In this document: positions 30,221-40,007 of the stretch, in pieces | How positions within the stretch are numbered: position 1 is the stretch's first letter | Layout of the letters: each line of letters starts with the position of its first letter | DNA from: Betaproteobacteria bacterium HGW-Betaproteobacteria-1 | GTDB lineage: Bacteria; Pseudomonadota; Gammaproteobacteria; Burkholderiales; Methylophilaceae | DNA length: 64,000 nucleotides | Reading direction: 5' to 3' | NCBI GenBank assembly: GCA_002842435.1 | Contig: PHCX01000005.1 | Span: 172,176 to 236,175 of the forward strand | Made by a program: the position numbers and the translations under genes | The notes under the pieces: generated by a model | Database searches by the model: none | What the model saw: only the letters and a program-made list of their open reading frames with translations | What the model was told of the DNA's origin: nothing

Positions 30221-30335
30221 TAAAAGCATCACCTGTGATTTCAGATAGAAGCACCAACAGGGTAGCTCCAGTTTTTTGGTTTTCTCTGTGAACTCTGTGT
30301 CCTCTGTGGCTGAAATTAATGCTTTTGCGCGTGCT

Positions 30336-31883
30336 TCAGTACTGGTAAAGCAGCTCTTTTGAAATGCTGCCATAACCGGCTTGGGTCAGTAGCGCACGCT
30401 CGATGTAGCGACTGACCTGGCTTCTGAAAGCCGGCACGGCATCCGCCTCATGAAAGACATGCGGGAACTTGCCGGACAGCCAGGCGTAGAGGCTGATGTC
30501 CTGACTCAGTGCCTCTGCCTCTTCCAGATGCTTGGGACTGCTCGATCTGAGCCAGTCCTGTTCCGGCGGCAGGCTTCTGGCCTTGCCGCTGCAGACGCTT
30601 TGCACGCAGGCGAGGAAATAATCGCTTTCATGAGGCTTGTCCAGCGAGACCGGGGCACAGGACAGGATGAATTTCTCGCGCAGCGACAGATCAGGTGCAA
30701 TTTGGTCTATCCACAGACCAAGCTGGATATGGGCCGACATGTCGGCAGTCAGGAACATGCTGCTCTTGAGCCGGACCCGTTCCGCGAAGAATGACAACAG
30801 CTCACCCAGCTTGTTCGTATGCAACATGCCGGAAAGCACCTCGACATGGCCGAAGAACGGCGAGATTGGCAATCGCTGCAGGTCCGAGATATCCGAAGCA
30901 TAGAGCGCGTGTTCCAGATGCAGCAGTTCGTCCTGTTCAAAGGCGTTGACGAAGCCGGTCGGATAGAGGCCGTAACGTCCGGCACGGCCGGCGATCTGTC
31001 TGGCTTCGGTCGGATTGAGCCGGCGGTTGGCAACGCCGTCGAATTTTTCCACGGTGGAAAATATCACGCGGCGAATCGGCAGATTGAGACCCATGCCGAT
31101 GGCATCGGTCGCCACCAGAATATCCGCCTCTCCACTATTGAAGCGCTTGGCCTCGGTGCGGCGCACTTCCGGCGACAATGCACCGTAGATAGTGGCGACG
31201 CCGAAGCCCCATTGGCGGATACGTGCGGCCAGTGTCAGTACGTCCTTGCGGGTGAAGGCGATGACGGCATCGCCTTTTTGCAGCTTGCCTTTCAGGCGCC
31301 AGCGGTTGTATCGGTCGCCGCACAGCGCCAGTTCTTCCAGCACCAGAGGCGTCTTGCGCTCCAGGTGGCTGATGACATAAGGCTCTTCCAGAGCGTCGAG
31401 CAGGCGGGTGCAGGCGTCCATGACGGCATGCGAGCCGCACAGGTAGACTTCCCGCGCCGGGGCGCCGACGATGGCGGCTGTCCATGCATGGCCGCGATGC
31501 GCATCCTGCAGCATCTGGATCTCGTCGATGACCGCCACTTCGACCTCCTGATGCGGGTTCATCATCTCAACGGTGGACGCGGTATGTCTGGCGCCGGCCA
31601 CCATGACGCGTTCCTCGCCGGTTACCAGATTGCATGGAACTCCGGCTTCCATCAGGCGGTCACGGATCTCCATTGCCAGCAATCGCAACGGTGCCAGATA
31701 GACACCCGAATCTGCCTGCTGCAGCGCCATCAGCGCATCATAGGTCTTGCCGGAGTTGGTCGGCCCGATCTTGAAATGGATGCGGCGTTGCAGACTGCGG
31801 GCCAGTGCATAAGTGGCGGGAAAGTGCTCCAGCGCCAAGGCGTCGGTCGCCCGCTGCGACAGATTTTTTATGTTTGAAACCAT
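30336..31883 (-). CDS. SUV3-like ATP-dependent RNA helicase
   Basis: 515 residues from ATG 31883; the upstream extension of the frame looks non-coding. SF2 motifs: GPTNSGKTYDAL (Walker A), APLRLLAMEI, LVTGEER, VIDEIQML (a DEIQ box as in SUV3), then IYGALSPEVRRTEAKRFN, ILVATDAIGMGLNLPIRRVIF and RQIAGRAGRYG. The C-terminal 180 residues resemble the SUV3 C-terminal region. In mitochondria this helicase works with exoribonucleases in RNA decay; the bacterial role is less known. Good match in both motif order and spacing. Confidence 0.85.
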   Translation of the reverse strand: MVSNIKNLSQRATDALALEHFPATYALARSLQRRIHFKIGPTNSGKTYDALMALQQADSGVYLAPLRLLAMEIRDRLMEAGVPCNLVTGEERVMVAGARHTASTVEMMNPHQEVEVAVIDEIQMLQDAHRGHAWTAAIVGAPAREVYLCGSHAVMDACTRLLDALEEPYVISHLERKTPLVLEELALCGDRYNRWRLKGKLQKGDAVIAFTRKDVLTLAARIRQWGFGVATIYGALSPEVRRTEAKRFNSGEADILVATDAIGMGLNLPIRRVIFSTVEKFDGVANRRLNPTEARQIAGRAGRYGLYPTGFVNAFEQDELLHLEHALYASDISDLQRLPISPFFGHVEVLSGMLHTNKLGELLSFFAERVRLKSSMFLTADMSAHIQLGLWIDQIAPDLSLREKFILSCAPVSLDKPHESDYFLACVQSVCSGKARSLPPEQDWLRSSSPKHLEEAEALSQDISLYAWLSGKFPHVFHEADAVPAFRSQVSRYIERALLTQAGYGSISKELLYQY

Positions 31884-31948
31884 TTGAGCAGGATATCTGA
31901 CAAAGCATGAGCATTTGTAGTGTAAATCAACAACATCAGGAGCACGGT

Positions 31949-32098
31949 ATGGAGAATAATGAAGTTGTGAGCAGGCAGCTGGATGCAATCAAATTCGAAC
32001 TGGTTAAAATCGGTAAAAGTCTGAGGCTGGTTTATGGCATAGTGGCCATATTCGCATGTCTGTATTTTGGGTTGATGATTTATTTGCTGTTGTTTTGA
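31949..32098 (+). CDS. Small single-span membrane protein
   Basis: 49 residues from ATG 31949, set by AGGAG 6 bases upstream. A polar amphipathic N-terminus (residues 1-25) precedes one strong transmembrane helix to the C-terminus (VYGIVAIFACLYFGLMIYLLLF). Family unknown. It is divergent from the helicase gene and lies 88 bases upstream of the SDR gene. Confidence 0.6.
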   Translation: MENNEVVSRQLDAIKFELVKIGKSLRLVYGIVAIFACLYFGLMIYLLLF

Positions 32099-32186
32099 TA
32101 GCAGGAAGGCGACAGCAGGCAGGATAATAATAAATTCAGGTCTTCATTTTCAGATTTAGCTCATTTTGGATTTAACAGAGGGAACT

Positions 32187-32882
32187 ATGTCACAAGCTAC
32201 AGTATTGATCACCGGAGCCAATCGCGGCCTCGGTCTGGAATTTGCCAAACAGTATGCCGAGGCAGGCTGGCAGGTGATTGCCTGCTGCCGCTGGCCGGAT
32301 GAAGCGAAAGAACTGCAGGCACTGGCCGAGCGTTCGGGAGATCTGCTCGAGATCCATCAACTGGATGTGGCGGATTTCGAGGAGATCGACGCGCTGGCGC
32401 TGATATTGCAGGGCAGGGCGATTGATCTGCTGATCAATAATGCTGGTGTCTATCCGCAAAGCGATTTCGGCAATGTGAATTATGAGGCCTGGGCCGAAGC
32501 CTTCCATATCAACAGCATGGCGCCGATGAAGATGGCGGAGGCGTTCGTCGGCCATGTCGCTGCCAGCGATCAGAAGAAGATCGTCACCGTGTCCAGCAAG
32601 ATGGGCAGCATCGATGACAATACCAGCGGCGGCAGCTATATCTATCGCAGTACCAAGACAGCGGCCAACATGGTCATGAAGAGTCTGGCGATAGACCTGA
32701 AGCCCAAGGGTATCGCCTCGACCATTCTGCATCCGGGCTGGGTGCGTACCGATATGGGCGGCCCCAATGGCTTGATCGATGCGCCGGAGAGCGTGGCCGG
32801 CATGCGCCGTGTGATCGAGGCCTTGACGCTGGAGAACGGCGGTCGCTTTGTTGCCTATGATGGCAAGGAAATTCCCTGGTAA
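32187..32882 (+). CDS. Short-chain dehydrogenase/reductase
   Basis: 231 residues from ATG 32187 (GAGGG close upstream); an in-frame start 21 bases earlier is less likely. A classical SDR: VLITGANRGLGLEFA (cofactor loop TGxxxGxG), LDVADFEEIDAL, NNAGVY, and the active site S-(x)n-YxxxK, seen as GSYIYRSTKTAAN, with a C-terminal HPGWVRTDMGG. Similar proteins are annotated as C-factor-like oxidoreductases. Substrate unknown. Its stop is only 14 bases from the convergent DUF6279 gene. Confidence 0.9.
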   Translation: MSQATVLITGANRGLGLEFAKQYAEAGWQVIACCRWPDEAKELQALAERSGDLLEIHQLDVADFEEIDALALILQGRAIDLLINNAGVYPQSDFGNVNYEAWAEAFHINSMAPMKMAEAFVGHVAASDQKKIVTVSSKMGSIDDNTSGGSYIYRSTKTAANMVMKSLAIDLKPKGIASTILHPGWVRTDMGGPNGLIDAPESVAGMRRVIEALTLENGGRFVAYDGKEIPW

Positions 32883-32896
32883 GGTAGCAGGGAATA

Positions 32897-33781
32897 TTAC
32901 TGGATCTGGGCTGAACTTTTTAACGCTTCCAGGTCCTGGATATAGCCGCCCAGCTTGTCGGCGGCATATTGCCTCTGTTTTGCGCTGGTGCTGTTGTGCA
33001 GTTTGGCAAAACCATCGCAGCTGTCGGCGGTGAGCCGGTCCATATAGTTCTTGTAGGCCAGGTCGTCGCCGTTTTGCAGCCGGTCGAAATAGGCGGCGAT
33101 TTCCAGCTTGATGTCCGGCTCTTCCAGTTCCATATCTATGATTTTTTTCAATGTCGCGATGGCATCGGCCTGTCGCCGCAACCGTTCGTCATGGCTGGTA
33201 TCCGCATTGAAGGTCGAGATGTGGATATTTTCCTGCAGGATTTTGCGCTGTGCATCGTTGATTCTGCCGTAAAACATTTCCGCACGCTTGATGGCAAGTT
33301 TCAGCCTGTGCTCGTCACGCTCCTTCTGTGAGCCATCGAGCCAGTCCTTGCGCCATTTGGCATTGTTGCGGTCGAAGTGGCGCTGCATGTGTTCCAGTTG
33401 TTCGTGGCTCAAGCTGGGCGCCAGTTTTTCGACGATGGGTTCGGTCTGCAGGTTCAATATGCGCATGCGTTCGCGTATATCTTCCACCACGCTGCAGACT
33501 TCCTTGCTGCTGGTATCGCGCAGAACTTTTTTTTGAGTGGTTTCCAGCAGCTTGATATAGACGGGAATTTCGTTAAAGCGGTGCCAGTCATGCAGTGCGG
33601 CCAGCTCAGCCTTGATGACCGGTTTCTGCTCGGCAGTGAAATGCACATAGCTGTTGAGCCACCAGTAGGTCAGTTCCTGGGCATTGTTATAGCTGACCTT
33701 GACGGCGTTGCAGCCGGAAAGTGCGAACAACAGAAACATCAGACTTGCTGTATGGATGAGGTATCGCATATGCCTGCTCAT
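32897..33781 (-). CDS. DUF6279 family lipoprotein
   Basis: 294 residues. The signal peptide ends at a lipobox (LFALSGCNAV), followed by KVSYNNAQELTYWWLNSYVHFTAEQKPVIK, the recognisable DUF6279 start. The remainder is helical and charged. An ATG at 33769 is an alternative start. It is probably an outer- or inner-membrane lipoprotein facing the periplasm; function unknown. Confidence 0.82.
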   Translation of the reverse strand: MSRHMRYLIHTASLMFLLFALSGCNAVKVSYNNAQELTYWWLNSYVHFTAEQKPVIKAELAALHDWHRFNEIPVYIKLLETTQKKVLRDTSSKEVCSVVEDIRERMRILNLQTEPIVEKLAPSLSHEQLEHMQRHFDRNNAKWRKDWLDGSQKERDEHRLKLAIKRAEMFYGRINDAQRKILQENIHISTFNADTSHDERLRRQADAIATLKKIIDMELEEPDIKLEIAAYFDRLQNGDDLAYKNYMDRLTADSCDGFAKLHNSTSAKQRQYAADKLGGYIQDLEALKSSAQIQ

Positions 33782-33838
33782 GACTGAACTATGACAGTTA
33801 AGAGAACCTGGCTGTAAAAAAATTCAATTCATTTCAAT

Positions 33839-35749
33839 TCAGGTACGACGGCTCTCCAGCTCTTCCCAGCGCTCCAGTGCCTGCATCAGTGCTTCTTCGA
33901 TTTGGGCCAGACGCAACTGACTGGATTTTACCAGCTCGGGATTCTCGCGATAAATGTCCGCATTGCTCAGGGTGGCATGAATGCCGGCCTGTTCCTGCTC
34001 CAGTTGTTCAATCATGCCCGGCAGGGCTTCCAACTCCTTCTGCTCCTTGTAACTGAGCTTGGCCGATAGGCTCTTGTTGACTGCCGGAGTCGTTACCGGT
34101 TTTGCCGTAGCAGTTCTGCTTGCCGCTTCGGCTTTTTCGGCGGCACGCTGTGCGTTGAAGCGTTGCCAGTCGTCATAACCGCCGCCGAACTCGGTGATGA
34201 TGCCATTGCCTTCAAATGCAAAGACCTGCGTCACGGTGTTTTCCAGAAAAGCACGGTCATGGCTGACGAGGAACAGGGTGCCGTCGAAATCCTGTAGCAG
34301 GCTTTCCAGCAGCTCCAGCGTGTCGATATCGAGGTCGTTGGTCGGTTCGTCCAGTACCAGCACGTTGGCCGGACGGGCAAACAGGCGGGCCAGCAACAGG
34401 CGGTTGCGTTCGCCGCCGGACAGCGATTTGACCGGTGAGCGCGAGCGTTGCGGCGGGAACAGAAAGTCTTCCAGATAGCTGATGACATGCTTGCGTTCGT
34501 TGCCGATCTGCACGAATTCCGAGCCTGGGCTGATGGTGTCCGCCAGGGTCGCTTCCTCGTTCAGTTGTTCGCGCATCTGGTCGAAATAGGCGATATTGAG
34601 GTTGGTACCGCGCACGATCGTGCCGCTGTCGGCTTCTTCCTGGCCCAGTATCATCCTTAACAGCGTCGTCTTGCCAATACCGTTCGGCCCCAGCAGGCCG
34701 ATGCGGTCGCCACGCAGGATACGCGTGCTGAAATCCCTGACGATGATTTTGTCGCCATAGCGTTTGCTGACGTGCTCCAGTTCGGCCACCAGTTTGCCGG
34801 AGCGCTCGCCGCTGTCCAGCGTGAGTTTGACGTTACCCTGACGTTCACGCCGCGCGGCACGTTCCAGCCGCAGTCTTTCCAGTTGTCGCACGCGACCCTC
34901 GTTGCGGGTGCGGCGCGCCTTGATGCCCTGACGTATCCAGGCCTCTTCCTGTGCCAGCACCTTGTCGAACTTGGCGGCATGGGTAGCTTCCACGGCCAGC
35001 AGTTCTTCCTTCTTGAGCTGATAGTTGGCGTAAGTGCCGACGAAGTCGGTCAGCCGGCCGCGGTCCAGTTCGGTGATGCGGGTTGCCAGGCGGTTGAGGA
35101 AGCGCCGGTCGTGGGTGATGAACAGCACGCTGCCGTTGAAGCCGAGCAGCAGGTCTTCCAGCCATTCGATGGCTTCCAGGTCCAGGTGGTTGGTCGGCTC
35201 GTCCAGCAACAGGACTTCCGGTTCGGTCACCAGCGCACGTGCCAGTGCCACGCGTTTGCGCCAGCCTCCCGAGAGGTTGGCGATGGGCTGGTCGGCATCC
35301 AGATGCAAGCGGCTCAGTACGGTTTCGATCCTGCTTTGCGATTGCCATCCCTGTCTTGCTTCCAGTTCATGCTGCAAGTCCTGCATGCGCTTCATCAAGG
35401 CATCCAGATCGGCATCGGCTTCGCCCATGGCATGTGAGACATGATGATATTCAACAAGGATCGCCTGCAGATCGCCCAGGCCTTCGGCCACAGCTTCATA
35501 CACCGTAGCCGCCGGGTTCAGCACCGGCTCCTGCGGCACATAGGCGATGCGTATGCCGGGTGAGCGCCAGACCGTGCCGTCGTCGAGTTTGTTGTCGCCG
35601 GAAATGACTTTCAGCAGACTGGACTTGCCGGCGCCATTGCGGCCAATGAGGCCGACACGTTCGCCGGGATCAAGCTGGAAGCCGGCATGGTCGAGCAGGG
35701 GATGATGGCCATAGGCCAGGGAAGCGTTTTCTAGTGTAATGAGTGGCAT
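33839..35749 (-). CDS. uup: ABC-F family ATPase
   Basis: 636 residues, two ABC cassettes and no membrane segments. Cassette 1 has GLIGRNGAGKSSLL, NLSGGWRKRVALARAL and LLLDEPTNHLDLEAIEWLE; cassette 2 has GLLGPNGIGKTTLLRMI, SLSGGERNRLLLARLF and LVLDEPTNDLDIDTLE. Between them is the ABC-F linker. A C-terminal coiled coil (about 550-636, KLSYKEQKELEALPGMIEQLE) is the Uup signature and binds DNA in E. coli Uup. ABC-F proteins act on ribosomes. Confidence 0.95.
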   Translation of the reverse strand: MPLITLENASLAYGHHPLLDHAGFQLDPGERVGLIGRNGAGKSSLLKVISGDNKLDDGTVWRSPGIRIAYVPQEPVLNPAATVYEAVAEGLGDLQAILVEYHHVSHAMGEADADLDALMKRMQDLQHELEARQGWQSQSRIETVLSRLHLDADQPIANLSGGWRKRVALARALVTEPEVLLLDEPTNHLDLEAIEWLEDLLLGFNGSVLFITHDRRFLNRLATRITELDRGRLTDFVGTYANYQLKKEELLAVEATHAAKFDKVLAQEEAWIRQGIKARRTRNEGRVRQLERLRLERAARRERQGNVKLTLDSGERSGKLVAELEHVSKRYGDKIIVRDFSTRILRGDRIGLLGPNGIGKTTLLRMILGQEEADSGTIVRGTNLNIAYFDQMREQLNEEATLADTISPGSEFVQIGNERKHVISYLEDFLFPPQRSRSPVKSLSGGERNRLLLARLFARPANVLVLDEPTNDLDIDTLELLESLLQDFDGTLFLVSHDRAFLENTVTQVFAFEGNGIITEFGGGYDDWQRFNAQRAAEKAEAASRTATAKPVTTPAVNKSLSAKLSYKEQKELEALPGMIEQLEQEQAGIHATLSNADIYRENPELVKSSQLRLAQIEEALMQALERWEELESRRT

Positions 35750-35962
35750 GGCCGTATTTTAACAGGCGGGTCTCCCGGGCCGGCATAAATATGCTCGCGG
35801 AAGCGTTCATTTAATCAGCACTTCTTTGGCAGAATTGGCTGAAAATACAGCGAATTCAGGCAAATACTTGATGAAAGTCAAATGACGGCATTGGCGCAAG
35901 GCATAGGATTATGCTTTGACCTCTGTGTGTCATGGAGAGTGGCTTTGACCAAACAGCACAAG

Positions 35963-37135
35963 ATGCATTTCGATATCGCCATTGTCGGCGCCGGCCCCAG
36001 CGGGCTTTGCTTTGCCCGTGCGCTGGCCGAGAGTGGATTGCGGATCGCGATTCTGGAGCGGCAGGCAGAAGCGGCGCTGGCAGAACCCGCGTTTGACGGC
36101 CGCGAGATTGCGCTGACCCATCATTCCGCCAAACTGTTGCGCGAACTGGGGGTGTGGGGCCGTATTGCACAGGAGGCGATTTCCCCGCTGCGTGATGCCA
36201 AGGTGTTGAACGGCCTCTCGCTCTATGCCATGCAGATCGACCATCGTGATAGCCGCAAGGAAGAACTGGGTTATCTCGTCTCCAACTGCCTGATTCGAAA
36301 AGCGGCTTATGAGGCAGTGAAGTCATCTCCTGCCATTACGTTGATGACCGGTGTGCAGATCGGCAGTGTGCGGACGGATGCCGATGCCGCGCATATCACG
36401 CTGGACAATGGCAAGACCATGACGGCGCAATTGCTGGTCGCTGCCGACAGCCGGTTTTCCGAGACGCGGCGCGCGATGGGCATCGCCGCTTCCATGCACG
36501 ACTTTGGCCGGGTCATGATGGTCTGCGCGATGGAACACGAGGTGCCGCACCAGCATGTGGCCTGGGAGTGGTTCGATTATGGCCAGACTCTGGCCCTGCT
36601 GCCGATGAACGGCCAGCGGTCATCGGTAGTGGTGACCATGCCGGCCAAGGAGATAGGCGAGCTGATGGAGATGACGGAAGAAGCTTTCAACCGCGAGATG
36701 GAACAGCGCTTCCAGCAGCGTCTCGGTGCCATGCGTCTGGTGTCGACACGTCACGCCTACCCGCTGGTGACGGTCTATCCCCGCCGTTTCATCAAGCAGC
36801 GTTTTGCCCTGATCGGCGATGCCGCCGTTGGCATGCATCCGGTCACGGCGCATGGCTTCAATTTCGGTCTGCGCGGCGCCGATACCCTGGCAAAACAGAT
36901 CATCACAGCCCACGCGCGTGCTGAGGATATCGCCTCAAACAGCCTGCTGACCCGCTACGAGCGTGCGCATCGCCGCGCTACGCATCCGCTGTTTGTTGCC
37001 ACCCACGCCATTGCCAAGCTCTATAGTGATGAGTCGCCGCCCGCCCGTTTCCTGCGGGCTGCCAGCCTGCGTATCGGCAATCGGATTGCACCGTTCAAAC
37101 GTGCGGTGGCAAGGATGCTGACCGAGGCAGGCTAG
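35963..37135 (+). CDS. FAD-dependent monooxygenase of the UbiH/UbiF/COQ6 family
   Basis: 390 residues from ATG 35963. A TTG at 35945 has GGAG 7 bases upstream and may be the true start. Rossmann motif FDIAIVGAGPSGLCFARALAESG, the DG motif region LVAADSRFSETRRAMGI, and the GD motif GDAAVGMHPVTAHGFNFGLRGADTL that defines ubiquinone-biosynthesis hydroxylases. The family adds ring hydroxyls in ubiquinone synthesis; the regiospecificity (C5, C6 or C1) cannot be read from sequence alone. It is divergent from uup. Confidence 0.9.
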   Translation: MHFDIAIVGAGPSGLCFARALAESGLRIAILERQAEAALAEPAFDGREIALTHHSAKLLRELGVWGRIAQEAISPLRDAKVLNGLSLYAMQIDHRDSRKEELGYLVSNCLIRKAAYEAVKSSPAITLMTGVQIGSVRTDADAAHITLDNGKTMTAQLLVAADSRFSETRRAMGIAASMHDFGRVMMVCAMEHEVPHQHVAWEWFDYGQTLALLPMNGQRSSVVVTMPAKEIGELMEMTEEAFNREMEQRFQQRLGAMRLVSTRHAYPLVTVYPRRFIKQRFALIGDAAVGMHPVTAHGFNFGLRGADTLAKQIITAHARAEDIASNSLLTRYERAHRRATHPLFVATHAIAKLYSDESPPARFLRAASLRIGNRIAPFKRAVARMLTEAG

Positions 37136-37301
37136 ACAGCGACCTGCCTCATTTTCATGAGTCTCTGATTCAACGCAGCAGATACTCGCATCCATTGATA
37201 AAAACGTGTTTAATGGGTACAGACCGGTCAGATTCGATCGATTTTGTCCGGTAATGGGTTCGCTGGTCAGGGGACGATGCCATGAGTAGCAGCGGGGCAG
37301 A

Positions 37302-39362
37302 ATGAACGCAAAAAAGAAAAATTTCCTTGCCTTGTCTTTGCAGACACGGGTCACGGTACTTGCTCTGGCTGTGTTCACAGTCGGCATCTGGGCTTTCAGT
37401 TTTTATATACGCCAGATTCTGCAAGAGGACCTGTTGCGCGTCGCTGGCGACCAGCAGCGATCAGTCGCTGGTTACATCGCAGTGGAAATCAATCATGAAC
37501 TGTCAGACCGGCTGACCATCATGTCGCAAATCGCCGGCGGACTTGCCCCGCTCATGCAGGATACTGCGGTCTTGCAGCAGACGCTGGAAGACCAGCCTGC
37601 TTTTTTGCACTTGTTCAATGCCGGCATTTTTGTTACCGATGCCAGTGGTGACACACTGATGTCCCTGCCGGAAAGCGCGCAGCGCATCGGTATCAATTAT
37701 CAGGACCGTGATTACGTTGCAGATGCTCTCAAATACGGCAAGCCGAGCGTCGGCAGTCCGGTGATGGGACGTGCATTGTCTGCACCGGTATTCGGCATGG
37801 CAGTACCCATACTGAACGCACAAGGTGAAGTGGTGGGTGCCCTGGCTGGCATCACCGAATTACAGAAGGCGAATTTTCTCGATCAGGTCACGCAGAATCC
37901 CTATGGCAAGTCTGGCTACATACTGCTGGTCAATGCCGGCAACCGCACGATTATTACCAGCTCTGATCGCGGCCGCATTATGGAGAAATTGCCGGAACCT
38001 GGTGTCAATGCGCTGATCGACCGCTATATTTCGGGTGCTGAGGAGACTGGCATCACCATCAGTCCGCACGGCATCGAGGTGCTGGCTTCGTCCAGACAAC
38101 TGGCTGTCGCCGACTGGTACGTTGTCGTCGCGCTGCCGACAGATGAGGCTCTGGCACCTTTCCACAAGCTGGAGCGGCGTAATGAACTGGCTGCCATCCT
38201 GATGACCTTGCTGGTCGGGGTGCTGACCTGGCGGGTCATGCACCGTCAGTTACAGCCGGTACATCAGGCCATCAGTAAATTGACCATGTTGACGGACCAG
38301 AACCTGCCGTTGCAGACCCTGAATGTTGAACATGATGACGAGATCGGTCGACTGATCGAGAGCTTTAATCGGTTACTGGCAGTACTTGACAGGCGTGAAG
38401 GGGAATTGAAGAGTAGCGAAGCAAAGCTGACCACGATACTGGATAACGTCAATGCTCACATTTTCATGAAAGATACCGAGGGACGTTATCTGTTCGCTAA
38501 TCGCTGTGTACGTGAAATGTTCAACACAGCACTGGAGGAGATTGTAGGCCGGACTGACGAGCAGTTCCTCGATACTGAATCCAGGGTGCAAATCCACGAG
38601 AACGACAGGCAAGTACTGGAGGAAGGCCGGACGCTACGGAAGGAAGAAACCATTATCGGGTTGAATGATGGTCAGCCCAGGACATTCCTCTCGGTGAAAT
38701 TGCCGTTGCGAGACGATAAAGGCAATATCTACGCACTGTGCGGGATATCGACGGATATCACCGATTACAAGCATAGAGAGAAGGAGATGAGTCAGCAGGC
38801 ATCTCACGATGAGCTGAGTGGGTTGCCCAACCGGCGCCTGTTGTTCGACCGGCTGGATCTTGCCATTGCCGCCAGCAAGCGCAGCAATCTCTATGGTGCC
38901 TTGCTGTTCATCGATCTCGACAACTTCAAACCGCTGAATGACGGCCATGGTCACGAAGCCGGTGACCTGTTGCTGGTTGAGGTCGCCCGGCGGCTGCAAA
39001 ATTGTGTGCGTGAAGTGGATACCGTGGCGCGTCTGGGCGGTGATGAGTTCGTCGTCATGATCCAGAATCTGGATGTCGATGGAGAAAGATCACGCAATCA
39101 GGTCGTTGTCATCGCCGAGAAGATCCATGCCGCATTGTCAGAGCCGTATTATTTCCAGATCAGGAGTGCGCAGCGATATGCGTCCACGATTGATCACGTC
39201 TGCACAGCCAGTATAGGCGTGTGCCTGTTCAGGTCGGATGAGCAGAGTGCCGAAGACATCCTGCGTCGTGCCGATCAGGCCATGTATGCGGTCAAGGAAT
39301 CCGGCCGAAATGGCATTCAATTTGCTGCCATAGGGAATTCTTCCATGGTTGAGACTGCATGA
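37302..39362 (+). CDS. Membrane diguanylate cyclase: dCache-HAMP-PAS-GGDEF
   Basis: 686 residues. A transmembrane helix (about 14-35), a periplasmic dCache sensor (about 40-285), a second helix (about 292-308), a HAMP-like linker (about 310-365), a PAS domain (about 370-495, LDNVNAHIFMKDTEGRYLFAN) and a GGDEF domain (about 515-680). GGDEF at 579-583 is intact, with an RxxD I-site (REVD) five residues before it. It should respond to an extracytoplasmic small molecule by making c-di-GMP. Confidence 0.93.
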   Translation: MNAKKKNFLALSLQTRVTVLALAVFTVGIWAFSFYIRQILQEDLLRVAGDQQRSVAGYIAVEINHELSDRLTIMSQIAGGLAPLMQDTAVLQQTLEDQPAFLHLFNAGIFVTDASGDTLMSLPESAQRIGINYQDRDYVADALKYGKPSVGSPVMGRALSAPVFGMAVPILNAQGEVVGALAGITELQKANFLDQVTQNPYGKSGYILLVNAGNRTIITSSDRGRIMEKLPEPGVNALIDRYISGAEETGITISPHGIEVLASSRQLAVADWYVVVALPTDEALAPFHKLERRNELAAILMTLLVGVLTWRVMHRQLQPVHQAISKLTMLTDQNLPLQTLNVEHDDEIGRLIESFNRLLAVLDRREGELKSSEAKLTTILDNVNAHIFMKDTEGRYLFANRCVREMFNTALEEIVGRTDEQFLDTESRVQIHENDRQVLEEGRTLRKEETIIGLNDGQPRTFLSVKLPLRDDKGNIYALCGISTDITDYKHREKEMSQQASHDELSGLPNRRLLFDRLDLAIAASKRSNLYGALLFIDLDNFKPLNDGHGHEAGDLLLVEVARRLQNCVREVDTVARLGGDEFVVMIQNLDVDGERSRNQVVVIAEKIHAALSEPYYFQIRSAQRYASTIDHVCTASIGVCLFRSDEQSAEDILRRADQAMYAVKESGRNGIQFAAIGNSSMVETA

Positions 39363-39410
39363 GGTTTATCATGTACTGTTATCGGCACTGCCTGTTTGGA
39401 ATACATTGAT

Positions 39411-39890
39411 ATGAGACTACCTACTTTTTTGCTACTGCTGCTCATCCTCCTGATAGCGGCTTTCACCATGTTGAATTGGGGTGTTTTCGTCGCGCCGGCC
39501 GAGCTGTCGTTCGGCATTGTGTCGGCCCAATTGCCATTCGGTCTGCTTATGCTGGGGCTGATGGTTGTTGTGACAGTCCTGTTCATCCTTTTCGCCATCT
39601 ATGTGCAGACAGCTGCCTTGCTTGAAGTGCGACGCCACGCGCGTGAACTGCAGGCAAGCCGGGAACTTGCGGAAAAAGCGGAGGCCTCACGTCTGACTGA
39701 ACTGCGCAACGTTTTTGAAGCAGCAATACAACAGCAGCGAAACCAGCAGGATAGCTTCGAAGCCAGGCTGCATGCACGGGTCGACCAGCTTGACAATACC
39801 TTGCGTGCCAGCATGGAAGAATCGACCAATTCGCTGGCGGCTTATATCGGGGAACTGGAAGACCGGCTGGAACGGGGCAAAAGGCAATAA
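39411..39890 (+). CDS. LapA-domain membrane protein
   Basis: 159 residues from ATG 39411. Two transmembrane helices (about 3-22 and 40-65) with NWGVFVAPAELSFGIVSAQLPFGLLMLG between them match the LapA_dom (DUF1049) fold. A long cytoplasmic coiled coil follows (about 75-159). It lies between two c-di-GMP genes on the same strand. Whether it has any link to them is unknown. Confidence 0.75.
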   Translation: MRLPTFLLLLLILLIAAFTMLNWGVFVAPAELSFGIVSAQLPFGLLMLGLMVVVTVLFILFAIYVQTAALLEVRRHARELQASRELAEKAEASRLTELRNVFEAAIQQQRNQQDSFEARLHARVDQLDNTLRASMEESTNSLAAYIGELEDRLERGKRQ

Positions 39891-40007
39891 GCATGCCGGA
39901 CATTCAGGGAATTGATGCAGGAGATCGGGCTAGCGTAATGCGATAACGGAACTGCTTCATGTGCTATTGCATACGCAGCTACTTGCTGGTTTACGGGGGA
40001 TTGCAAG

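Noticed and set aside
30055..30291. ORF encoding an SHRDHRDHRD repeat protein, and a CRISPR-like look of the same array
   Set aside because: It is the translation of a 9-bp tandem repeat with no ribosome binding site or flanking domain, and the array has no unique spacers, so it is neither a gene nor a CRISPR.
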